Origin: Deltaproteobacteria bacterium
GTDB lineage: Bacteria > SAR324 > JACQKK01
Assembly: GCA_029879595.1 (NCBI GenBank)
Contig: JAOUPZ010000205.1
Location: 1 to 5,776 of the forward strand
Direction of reading: 5' to 3'
DNA: 5,776 nucleotides
Of the stretch, positions 1 to 5,776 are shown one piece after another. Position numbers and translations under genes: made by a program. The notes under the pieces were generated by a model. The model was given only the letters and a program-made list of their open reading frames with translations, was not told the origin of the DNA and did no database searches. Position 1 is the stretch's first letter. Each line of letters begins with the position of its first letter.

Positions 1-925
1 CTTCCAGCAGAACGATGCGTCCGATGGCCTCCCGGGTTCCCAGGTGCATTCTGATCCGGGTGCGCTGGGTGAGGTTCCGGGGCGAGTCTTTCAGCAGCTT
101 GAGTTCCACGTTTATGATGTAGCTGGACAGCAGAGAGCCGGGAGCGGCCAGCTGGTCTCCCCGGGAGATCTCCTCCTTGGATAATCCTATCAGGTTGATG
201 GCGGCCCGCTGGCCACACTGGATGTCCTCCACCCCCTGGCCATGGACCTGCATGCCCCGAATGCGCAAGGGGCGGGCCTGGGGATATTGCAGCACCTCGC
301 CGCTGCGGTTGAGGCGGCCCGCCAGCACCGTTCCGGTGATAACGGTCCCGAATCCCTTGAGAGTGAAGCTGCGATCCACGGGAAACCGGAAGGGGTGATC
401 CGCGTTGCGCGAGGCTACCCGGCCGGTGAGCCGGGTCAGTTCCTCCTTGAGCTGTTCCAGCCCCTGGCCGGTGACAGTGGAGACGGGAATGATGGGCGCC
501 TCTTCCAGAAATGTGCCGGCAATCTGCTCCCGCACGTCATCCATGCAGAGCTCCAGCAGTTCCTCGTCCACCAGATCCACCCGGCTCAGGGCGATCACGC
601 CCTGCCCCACCCCCAGCAGGTCGCAGATGTGCAGGTGCTCCAGAGTCTGCGGCATAACGCCTTCGTCGGAGGCGATCACCATCAGCACCGCGTCCATCCC
701 GGCGGCTCCGGCCAGCATGTTGTGAACGAATTTCTCGTGGCCGGGAACGTCGATGAAGGAGACATTGTTGCCGTCCCGGTCGATATAATGGGCGAATCCC
801 AGATCTATGGTGATGCCCCGGGCCTTTTCCTCGGCAAAGCGGTCCGGGTCGGTTCCGGTAAGGGCCTTGACCAGTGTGCTTTTTCCATGATCTATGTGGC
901 CGCTTGTGCCGATAACCAGATGCAT
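1..925 (-). CDS. selB: Selenocysteine-specific elongation factor SelB, N-terminal 308 residues (3' end outside window)
   Basis: SelB is the EF-Tu-like GTPase that carries selenocysteyl-tRNA(Sec) to the ribosome and reads in-frame UGA codons through the SECIS element. The translation from the ATG at 925-923 begins MHLVIGTSGHIDHGKSTLVK. The G1 loop GHIDHGKST is at residues 9-17, the switch I motif RGITIDLGF at 36-44, and G3 DVPGHEKF at 59-66. The G4 position reads SRVD (113-116), with Arg where Lys is usual, and G5 is PVST (146-149). EF-Tu-like domain II starts near residue 178, with GFGTVITGTV at 190-199. RGITIDLGF and DVPGHEKF are typical of SelB rather than EF-Tu. SelB is usually about 600-640 residues, so roughly half is visible and the C-terminal winged-helix SECIS-binding domains lie outside. 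The frame has no stop before the window edge. The start is 10 nt after the bactofilin stop with little Shine-Dalgarno sequence, which suggests translational coupling (inference). Confidence 0.96.
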   Translation of the reverse strand, partial: MHLVIGTSGHIDHGKSTLVKALTGTDPDRFAEEKARGITIDLGFAHYIDRDGNNVSFIDVPGHEKFVHNMLAGAAGMDAVLMVIASDEGVMPQTLEHLHICDLLGVGQGVIALSRVDLVDEELLELCMDDVREQIAGTFLEEAPIIPVSTVTGQGLEQLKEELTRLTGRVASRNADHPFRFPVDRSFTLKGFGTVITGTVLAGRLNRSGEVLQYPQARPLRIRGMQVHGQGVEDIQCGQRAAINLIGLSKEEISRGDQLAAPGSLLSSYIINVELKLLKDSPRNLTQRTRIRMHLGTREAIGRIVLLE

Positions 926-935
926 TTGCCGGGGC

Positions 936-1310
936 TCAGGGTTGTGATTTTATAATCTGGCAGGACCCTTCGAAGTACACCCCGTTTTCCATGATCAGCT
1001 CCCGGGTCTGGATAGCCCCCTTGACTGATCCGGGCAGACTGATCTGCACGTTGTTCCGGGAGATTACATCCCCCACCACCTGCCCGCTGGATATCAGGTT
1101 CTCGGTCTTGATGTCGGCGTTAACCTGGGCGGTGTTACCCAGGATGATCAGGGAGTCGCTCTCCAGTCTGCCTGTGAACCGGCCATCTATGCGCAGTCCT
1201 CCCTTGACCTTGAGCGTTCCCTCCAGTGTGGTGCTTTCACTGATGAAGCTGGTGGTTTTTGTCTTATGGCTGATCTTGGAAGTCTTCTTTTTCCCCAGTC
1301 CAAAGGGCAT
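936..1310 (-). CDS. Bactofilin (polymer-forming cytoskeletal protein, DUF583/CcmA family)
   Basis: This 124-residue protein belongs to the bactofilins, small proteins that polymerise without nucleotide into filaments and serve as scaffolds for cell shape, polar organisation or envelope synthesis. A basic N-terminal tail (residues 1-20, MPFGLGKKKTSKISHKTKTT) leads into a core of short beta-strand repeats. Its alternating hydrophobic and Gly/Asn/Asp pattern is typical of the right-handed beta-helix, for example GTLKVKGGLRIDGRFTGRLE near 31-50 and VVGDVISRNNVQI further on. The length is normal for the family. The ATG at 1310-1308 is supported by AGGAG eight bases upstream. It lies 127 nt downstream of parB and 10 nt upstream of selB on the same strand. 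In Myxococcus xanthus, bactofilins are encoded beside parAB and position the ParABS machinery with PadC, so a role in chromosome organisation is plausible here but inferred. I cannot tell which bactofilin subgroup (BacA, CcmA, BacM) it belongs to. Confidence 0.93.
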   Translation of the reverse strand: MPFGLGKKKTSKISHKTKTTSFISESTTLEGTLKVKGGLRIDGRFTGRLESDSLIILGNTAQVNADIKTENLISSGQVVGDVISRNNVQISLPGSVKGAIQTRELIMENGVYFEGSCQIIKSQP

Positions 1311-1318
1311 TGGCTGTT

Positions 1319-1323
1319 CTCCT
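1319..1323 (-). promoter_or_regulatory. Ribosome binding site of the bactofilin gene
   Basis: AGGAG on the minus strand lies 8 nt before the bactofilin ATG. It is the clearest Shine-Dalgarno sequence in the window and fixes the bactofilin start. Confidence 0.8.
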
Positions 1324-1331
1324 GAAAAGTT

Positions 1332-1367
1332 TACCGGCTGTATCCTTCACGATAATGCTACCGGCTG
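1332..1367 (-). repeat. Pair of 9-bp direct repeats in the parB-bactofilin gap
   Basis: CAGCCGGTA (minus strand) occurs at 1332-1340 and again at 1359-1367, 27 bp start to start, within the 127-nt gap upstream of the bactofilin. The copies are exact. They could be a paired protein-binding site in the bactofilin leader or promoter, but no convincing -35/-10 pair could be assigned around them. Chance recurrence in a GC-rich gap is possible. Confidence 0.4.
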
Positions 1368-1437
1368 AAATGTGCAAAGTTCTTCAATGGGCTTCGCCAA
1401 CAGGGTTGATCCGGTCCGTATTCCCCGAGGCGGCTGT

Positions 1438-2379
1438 TCACTCGGGTTCTGTATGTGGCGCCCGGGCCATGAGAATCTCGAACAGGCGGTTGAAGTCCTC
1501 CAGCGAGTAATATTCGATTTCGATGCACCCGCCTCCCTCCGGGGTATCGCGGCCCTGGCGCCGGATGCCGATCCGGGTTCCCAGGGAGCGTTCCAGCGTC
1601 TCCGCAGCGGCGGTGAAGTGCAGTTCTTCCCGGAGCCGCCCGTTGTCCCGGTGCGGCGCTGCCGCCTCTCCCTTGTCCCCGCCGGTCTTCCTCGCGGCGG
1701 TTTCCCGCTCCCTGTTTACCAGCTGTTCGACCTCCCTCACGGACAGGTCCCGTGTGAGCACGCTTTTGCGCAGGGCCAGTTGCTTCACCGGATCGGTCAC
1801 GGCCAGCAGCGCCCGGGCATGTCCCACGCTCAGCCGCCCATGGTCCAGGTCCTGCTGGATGGACTGGGGCAGGGATAAAAGGCGGATCATGTTGGCAATG
1901 GTGGAGCGGTCCTTGCCCACCCGCCGGGACAGGGCCTCCTGGGTATAGCCGTACTGGTCCAGCAGGGTCCGGTAGGCCAGGGCCTCCTCCAGCGGTGTCA
2001 GCTGCTCCCGCTGCAGGTTTTCCACCAGCGCCGCCTCCAGCAGGTTGGCATCTGGGATTTGGCGGACGACCACCGGCGCGTTTTCCCAGGCCAGCAAGGT
2101 GATGGCCTTCAGGCGCCGTTCCCCGGCGACCAGTTCGTATTCCCCCTTGCGCTCCGGGTGGGGGCGCACCACCAGGGGCTGAATGACCCCCTGGCTTTGG
2201 ATGGAACGTGAAAGCTCGCGGATCTGTTCGGGGTTGAAATGCCGGCGGGGCTGGTTGGGGTTGGGATGTATCCGGTGCAGGGGCATCCGGGCCACATATT
2301 CCCCCCTGTCGCCGGTCGGGGAGGCATTCTGCTCTTTTTCCGCGGACGGGCCGTTTTCCGGGATGGGTTCTGCGCTCAT
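1438..2379 (-). CDS. parB: Chromosome-partitioning protein ParB (Spo0J family)
   Basis: ParB binds parS sites near the origin, spreads as a CTP-dependent DNA clamp, and with the ATPase ParA segregates the chromosome. The 313 residues show the family layout. A short, probably disordered N-terminus (1-30) precedes the CTP-binding ParB/Srx domain, with HPNPNQPRRHF at 38-48, the GERR motif at 86-89 (AGERRLKAI, Lys where Arg is common) and ENLQRE at 120-125. A helix-turn-helix follows at about 145-168 (YTQEALSRRVGKDRSTIANM), then LSVGHARALL at 183-192. The C-terminal region (about 240-313) fits the dimerisation domain. Length is slightly above the usual 280-300. The ATG at 2379-2377 has only a weak GGGA upstream; Met32 is an alternative start that would still keep the CTPase motifs. 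No parA lies beside it: the upstream neighbour is a TPR lipoprotein and the downstream one a bactofilin. That is unusual, since parA normally sits directly upstream. Confidence 0.95.
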   Translation of the reverse strand: MSAEPIPENGPSAEKEQNASPTGDRGEYVARMPLHRIHPNPNQPRRHFNPEQIRELSRSIQSQGVIQPLVVRPHPERKGEYELVAGERRLKAITLLAWENAPVVVRQIPDANLLEAALVENLQREQLTPLEEALAYRTLLDQYGYTQEALSRRVGKDRSTIANMIRLLSLPQSIQQDLDHGRLSVGHARALLAVTDPVKQLALRKSVLTRDLSVREVEQLVNRERETAARKTGGDKGEAAAPHRDNGRLREELHFTAAAETLERSLGTRIGIRRQGRDTPEGGGCIEIEYYSLEDFNRLFEILMARAPHTEPE

Positions 2380-2451
2380 GGTATTCCCGACAAGTGGTGC
2401 TTTCCGTGGGCCGCCCCGGCGGTGGGGCCGGAGAAAAAAACTGGTCCCGGT

Positions 2452-3321
2452 TCAGCGGACGCCGCGCCTGATGCGGGCTTCCAGGGTTTTAATTCTCTTT
2501 TCCAGTATGGTCGGATGAGGATATCGGCCTTCAAGGGTCTTAAAGGCCTTCAAAGCCGAACGCATTTCTCCCTTTTCCTCCAGGGTATCCGCGATGAAAA
2601 ACTGGGACCGCACCGCAACGGGCGTGCCGGCAAAGTCCTTCACTGTCCGCTTGAACGCCGCCAGGGCCATTTCCACCCGTTTTTCAAGGTAGTAGCTGTA
2701 TCCCACCAGATAATAGACTTCGGCCCGCTCCGGGCTCTGGGGATGATTTTTCAAAAGATCGCGAAAGGCCTGCCGGGCCTGGTCCATCCGGCCCAGGTTC
2801 ATGTAGAGCAGACCTACTTTTTTCAGCAGCTGGTCGCGCCGGTCCACCAGGGCGGGATGCAGAACAAGCTGCTGGTATATCTGCAGGGCCCGGTGACGGG
2901 TTTCCGGGTCGTCCTCAAAGAGCACCGCCATGTTCTCCTTGACCTCCAGCAGGTATCGGCCATCGGGGAAGCGCGCCGCGTACTGCTGGTACAGCTTGAT
3001 CGCCGTGTGTTGATCCTCCAGGTAGAACTGGTACAGATTGGCGGCCCAGAACAGGGACTCCCCGGCCACGGGGGATTCCGGGAACAGCTCGAAAAGACTG
3101 ACGAATCCCCGGGCGGCGTCTTCATAGTGCCCATTTTCCCAAAGCTCGCGGGATTTGGAAAGCAGCTCCTCGCTGGCGTCGGTTTTTTCGCAGCCCGGTG
3201 CGGCCAGCAGCAGTCCTGCCAAAATGCCCGCCAGTGCCAGGGCCTTCACGGCGCTGGTCAGCGCGGTGAAAACTGCCCGGGGTTGGGGCCAGGATGCTTT
3301 CTGTGGAGAGGTCTTCTTCAA
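2452..3321 (-). CDS. TPR-repeat lipoprotein, BamD/YbgF-like
   Basis: This is a predicted lipoprotein of up to 289 residues made almost wholly of tetratricopeptide repeats. A hydrophobic stretch (about 27-41) ends in a lipobox, LAAPGC, with lipidated Cys44 followed by Glu45, which fits outer-membrane sorting in Gram-negatives. About six TPR-like units follow, for example ENGHYEDAARGFVSLFELFP, NLGRMDQARQAFRDLLKNHP and EKGEMRSALKAFKTLEGRYP, then a basic C-terminus (EARIRRGVR). BamD (outer-membrane protein assembly) and YbgF/CpoB-type proteins share this build; I cannot choose between them. The longest form starts at a TTG (3321-3319). The GTG at 3249-3247 (residue 25) gives a normal-length signal, MKALALAGILAGLLLAAPGC, and is the likelier start although it lacks a good Shine-Dalgarno. 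It lies between gyrA and parB on the same strand. Function beyond envelope scaffolding is not shown by the sequence. Confidence 0.85.
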   Translation of the reverse strand: MKKTSPQKASWPQPRAVFTALTSAVKALALAGILAGLLLAAPGCEKTDASEELLSKSRELWENGHYEDAARGFVSLFELFPESPVAGESLFWAANLYQFYLEDQHTAIKLYQQYAARFPDGRYLLEVKENMAVLFEDDPETRHRALQIYQQLVLHPALVDRRDQLLKKVGLLYMNLGRMDQARQAFRDLLKNHPQSPERAEVYYLVGYSYYLEKRVEMALAAFKRTVKDFAGTPVAVRSQFFIADTLEEKGEMRSALKAFKTLEGRYPHPTILEKRIKTLEARIRRGVR

Positions 3322-3406
3322 GGGGCTGCCATCCGGGTATCGAGTTTCGGCATACGGCCATGGCCTTGCGCCGCTGTTGCCATCAGTCGAAGTTTCCGTA
3401 TTCGGC

Positions 3407-3429
3407 GGTCACAGTGCTTCCGTGACCGG
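3407..3429 (-). repeat. Inverted repeat (hairpin) between gyrA and the TPR lipoprotein gene
   Basis: CGGTCAC and GTGACCG form a perfect 7-bp stem. In the minus-strand RNA a further G-U and a G-C pair would leave a 5-nt loop. It lies about 100 nt after the gyrA stop and has no following T-run, so it is not a standard terminator. It may be an operator-like dyad or an mRNA structure. Confidence 0.45.
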
Positions 3430-3443
3430 GTTGTTTCAGCGCT

Positions 3444-3466
3444 CCCCCTTCTGTTCCGTCAGGGGG
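3444..3466 (-). repeat. Short GC-only inverted repeat in the same gap
   Basis: CCCCCT at 3444-3449 pairs with AGGGGG at 3461-3466 around an 11-nt loop. Homopolymeric C/G arms make chance occurrence likely in this composition. It sits between the two stronger hairpins, so the gap holds three potential stems in tandem. Confidence 0.3.
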
Positions 3467-3482
3467 GGTGCCTCAGCTCCCA

Positions 3483-3512
3483 GGGCTCCGGCCACATGCG
3501 ACCCCGGAGCCC
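3483..3512 (-). terminator. Strong hairpin just after gyrA, possible terminator or mRNA 3' structure
   Basis: GGGCTCCGG (3483-3491) and CCGGAGCCC (3504-3512) form a perfect 9-bp, almost all-GC stem with a 12-nt loop, starting 16 nt past the gyrA stop codon. The position fits the end of the gyrA message. There is no T-tract after it on the minus strand, so intrinsic termination is uncertain; a 3' stabilising or Rho-associated structure is equally possible. Confidence 0.4.
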
Positions 3513-3528
3513 CGGCGCTGTTTCGGTT

Positions 3529-5776
3529 TCAGTTCAGGGTAGGATCGGAAGACGGGTTTTCCTGCTCCCCGTTGCCATCCGAGATGTCATCCTCATCCTC
3601 GCTGGTGGCGTCATCGATTTTGGCGATGGAAACCACATTCTCATCAGGCTCAAGCTGAATCAGCCGCACACCCTGGGTAAGTCTTCCGATGGTCCGCATC
3701 TGGTTCAGGTTCATGCGGATCAGCTTGCCCTTCTGGGTTATTATCATCACCTCGTCGTCTTCCTTCAACTGCAGGATGCCCACGGCCCTTCCGTTGCGGC
3801 TGGAGGTCTTGATGGTGAAGATACCCATGTTGCCCCGGGAGCCCACCCGGTATTCGGAGATTTCGGTCTTTTTGCCGAACCCGTTTTCGGTGAGGGTCAG
3901 AATGCTTCCTCCCGGCTCCAGCACTTCCATGCCCACCACATAATCATCCTTCTTGAGCCGGATGCCGATCACCCCCCGGCCCACCCGGCCGATAGGCCGG
4001 ACTTCGGCCACGGAGAACCTGAGGGAAAGACCGTTGGCGGTTGCCAGGAACAGCTCCTGGGTGTCATCGGCCAGGCGCACCCCGATAAGCTGGTCGTCAT
4101 CGTCGATGTTGATCGCCTTGACCCCTTTCTTGCGGGGATTACTGTAGGCGGCCAGGTCGGTCTTCTTGACGATTCCCTTCAGGGTGTTCATCACCACATA
4201 GCGGTCTGGCACGAACTCGGTTATGGGCAGATAGGCCCGGATTGTCTCGCCCGGCTCCAGGGGAAGCAGGTTGACCACCGCCTTGCCGCGGGCCGTCCGG
4301 GCGGCCACCGGGATCTCGTAGACCTTCTTCCAGTACACCTTGCCGGCCGAGGTGAAAATGAGCAGGTAATCGTGGGTGCTGGCCACGAATACGTTTTCCA
4401 CAAAGTCCTCGTCGCGGGTGCTCATGCCGATCTTGCCCTTTCCTCCGCGCCGCTGGGTGCGGTACTGGGTGAGAGGCGTGCGTTTCACATAGCCGGCATG
4501 TGAGATGGTGACCACCATGTCCTCCTCGGTGATCAGATCCTCGATGTTGATATCGCCCACATCCTCCATCAGTCTGGTGCGGCGTTCGTCGGCGTATTTC
4601 TTCTTCGACTCACGCGATTCCTCGCGGATGATTTCCAGCACCTTTTCACGGTCTGCCAGGATGGACTTGTATTCGGTTATGCGGGCCATCACCTCGGCGT
4701 ATTCATCCTGAATCTTCTGCTGCTCCATGCCGGTGAGCCGTTGCAGCCTCATCTCCAGAATTTCCTTGGACTGGATTTCGCTGAGGCTGTAATCCTTCAT
4801 CAGCATGGCCCGGGCGTCCTGAGGAGTGGGGGCGGCCTTGATTTTATCAATTACATCGTCAAGGTTTTCCAGAGCCACCCGGAAGCCTTCCAGGATATGG
4901 GCCCGGGCCTCGGCCTTGGCCAGCTCATAGCGCGTGCGGCGCTCCACCACCACTATCCGGTGGAGCAGGAAATGGTGGAATACCTGGGAAAGGGAGAGCA
5001 CCTTGGGCTGTCCGTCCACCACCGCCAGCATGATTATCCCGAAGGAGGTCTGAAGCTGGGTCATCTTGTACAGGTTATTCAGCACGATCTCGCCGGAGGA
5101 GCCCCGCTTGATCTCGATAACCATCCGCATGCCCGTGCGGTCCGATTCATCACGCAGATCCGAGATGCCCTCGAGCCTTTTATCGCGCACCAGGTCGGCT
5201 ATCTTCTCCAGCAGCCGGGCCTTGTTCACCATGTAGGGCAGCTCGGTGATGATGATGCTTTCCCGATCCCTCTTCTCGTCGGTTTCCACCTCGGCCACGG
5301 CCCTGACTGTGATCACTCCGCGGCCGGTGCTGTATGCCTCGTGGATGCCCCTGCTGCCCAGGATGAAGCCCCCGGTGGGGAAGTCTGGTCCGGGCATGCG
5401 CCGCATCAGTTCCACCAGGGACGGGTTGTCCCGGTGGTCTATGAAGTACAAAAAGGCGTCCAGGCTTTCCGCCAGGTTGTGCGGGGGAATGTTGCAGGCC
5501 ATGCCCACCGCGATGCCCGTGGAACCGTTCACCAGAAGGTTGGGGATGCGTGAGGGCAGCACCACCGGCTCGTGCAGCGATTCGTCGTAGTTGGGACGGA
5601 AGTCCACCGTGTCCTTGTCCAGGTCGGCCAGCACCTCCTGGGTCAGCGGGGTCATCCGCACCTCGGTATAGCGCATGGCCGCCGGGGGGTCGCCGTCCAC
5701 CGAGCCGAAGTTGCCCTGCCCGTCGATCAGGGGTGCGCGCATGCTGAAATCCTGAGCCAGCCGGACGATGGTGTCG
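3529..5776 (-). CDS. gyrA: DNA gyrase subunit A, lacking about 86 N-terminal residues (5' end outside window)
   Basis: GyrA is the DNA-breaking and rejoining subunit of the A2B2 topoisomerase that introduces negative supercoils. The open frame runs through the right edge: 748 residues are visible, beginning DTIVRLAQDFSMRAPLIDGQ, whose first residue aligns with E. coli Asp87. The catalytic tyrosine is in AAMRYTEVR (codon 5668-5670), preceded by its partner Arg. The tower and C-gate coiled-coil regions follow (IPNLLVNGSTGIAVGM, then KEILEMRLQRLTGMEQQKIQ). The GyrA box QRRGGKG, encoded at 4435-4455, distinguishes it from ParC and marks the wrapping C-terminal domain. That domain shows repeated beta-pinwheel blade motifs (GKVYWKK, GIVKKTDL, GLSLRFSV, GFGKKTEI, GKLIRMNL). 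The last 29 residues are very acidic. The estimated full length of about 834 is normal. Promoter and start are outside; gyrB is not visible. The next gene on the strand is the TPR lipoprotein, 207 nt away. Confidence 0.97.
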   Translation of the reverse strand, partial: DTIVRLAQDFSMRAPLIDGQGNFGSVDGDPPAAMRYTEVRMTPLTQEVLADLDKDTVDFRPNYDESLHEPVVLPSRIPNLLVNGSTGIAVGMACNIPPHNLAESLDAFLYFIDHRDNPSLVELMRRMPGPDFPTGGFILGSRGIHEAYSTGRGVITVRAVAEVETDEKRDRESIIITELPYMVNKARLLEKIADLVRDKRLEGISDLRDESDRTGMRMVIEIKRGSSGEIVLNNLYKMTQLQTSFGIIMLAVVDGQPKVLSLSQVFHHFLLHRIVVVERRTRYELAKAEARAHILEGFRVALENLDDVIDKIKAAPTPQDARAMLMKDYSLSEIQSKEILEMRLQRLTGMEQQKIQDEYAEVMARITEYKSILADREKVLEIIREESRESKKKYADERRTRLMEDVGDINIEDLITEEDMVVTISHAGYVKRTPLTQYRTQRRGGKGKIGMSTRDEDFVENVFVASTHDYLLIFTSAGKVYWKKVYEIPVAARTARGKAVVNLLPLEPGETIRAYLPITEFVPDRYVVMNTLKGIVKKTDLAAYSNPRKKGVKAINIDDDDQLIGVRLADDTQELFLATANGLSLRFSVAEVRPIGRVGRGVIGIRLKKDDYVVGMEVLEPGGSILTLTENGFGKKTEISEYRVGSRGNMGIFTIKTSSRNGRAVGILQLKEDDEVMIITQKGKLIRMNLNQMRTIGRLTQGVRLIQLEPDENVVSIAKIDDATSEDEDDISDGNGEQENPSSDPTLN

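Noticed and set aside
242..955. 237-codon plus-strand open frame
   Set aside because: It is in register antisense to selB, whose minus-strand reading is a clear GTPase. No domain or Shine-Dalgarno supports the plus-strand frame.
1380..1410. Possible sigma-54 promoter (TGGC...TTGA) upstream of the bactofilin
   Set aside because: The -12 GC element is missing at the required spacing from the GG. No good sigma-70 pair fits there either.
2434..2440. Run of seven T on the minus strand, 11 nt after the TPR gene stop, considered as an intrinsic terminator
   Set aside because: The sequence before the run forms only about 3-4 bp stems by eye, too weak for a standard terminator. It remains a bare T-tract upstream of parB.
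3432..3438. TGTTTCA, resembling half of a parS site (TGTTTCACGTGAAACA)
   Set aside because: Only the left half matches and the following bases do not form the palindrome. A similar half match at 4481-4488 inside gyrA also lacks its partner. No full parS site was found in the window.
2239..4503. 754-codon plus-strand open frame, continued in the same frame by another at 4741-5553
   Set aside because: It lies antisense and codon-in-register to parB, the TPR gene and gyrA. In that register a stop arises only where the sense genes use TTA, CTA or TCA, rare codons in this GC-rich sequence; the stop at 4501-4503 is exactly a gyrA TCA serine codon. The His/Gly-rich translation has no recognisable domain.
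5743..5776. Possible quinolone-resistance change in gyrA
   Set aside because: The visible sequence starts at the E. coli Asp87 equivalent, which is Asp here. The Ser83 position lies outside the window, so resistance cannot be judged.

Overview
The window is a stretch of ordinary bacterial chromosome. Five protein genes all lie on the minus strand, so transcription runs from high to low coordinates. In that order they are gyrA (5' end cut by the right edge), a TPR lipoprotein, parB, a bactofilin and selB (3' end cut by the left edge). No plus-strand gene is supported; the long plus-strand open frames are antisense shadows. No tRNA, rRNA, CRISPR array, insertion sequence or phage gene was seen.

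The sequence is GC-rich, with GC-rich third codon positions. The gene content suggests a Gram-negative, probably anaerobic bacterium that makes selenoproteins. SelB indicates selenocysteine use. The lipoprotein resembles outer-membrane BamD/YbgF-type TPR lipoproteins. Bactofilin next to ParB recalls Deltaproteobacteria in the older sense (Desulfobacterota/Desulfuromonadia, Myxococcota). That placement is inferred from gene content and general protein appearance, not from a database search. gyrA and parB both often lie near the replication origin, so this may be an oriC-proximal segment, but no dnaA, gyrB or complete parS site is visible.

Layout: gyrA occupies about 5776-3529 and begins at the residue matching E. 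coli Asp87, so the catalytic tyrosine and the whole C-terminal domain are present. A 207-nt gap (3528-3322) follows, holding three inverted repeats. The TPR lipoprotein lies at 3321-2452 or, more likely, starts at 3249. After a 72-nt gap comes parB (2379-1438), then a 127-nt gap with a 9-bp direct repeat. The bactofilin (1310-936) has a clear ribosome binding site. selB starts only 10 nt after the bactofilin stop (925 to beyond base 1).

Gyrase relaxes and supercoils DNA, ParB handles origin segregation, and bactofilin is a cytoskeletal polymer known in myxobacteria to position ParABS, so three of the genes plausibly relate to chromosome upkeep. The lipoprotein (envelope) and SelB (selenoprotein translation) have no obvious functional link to them. 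I saw no clearly undescribed system. The points most worth a second look are the parB-bactofilin pairing without an adjacent parA, the tight bactofilin-selB junction, and the hairpins after gyrA.
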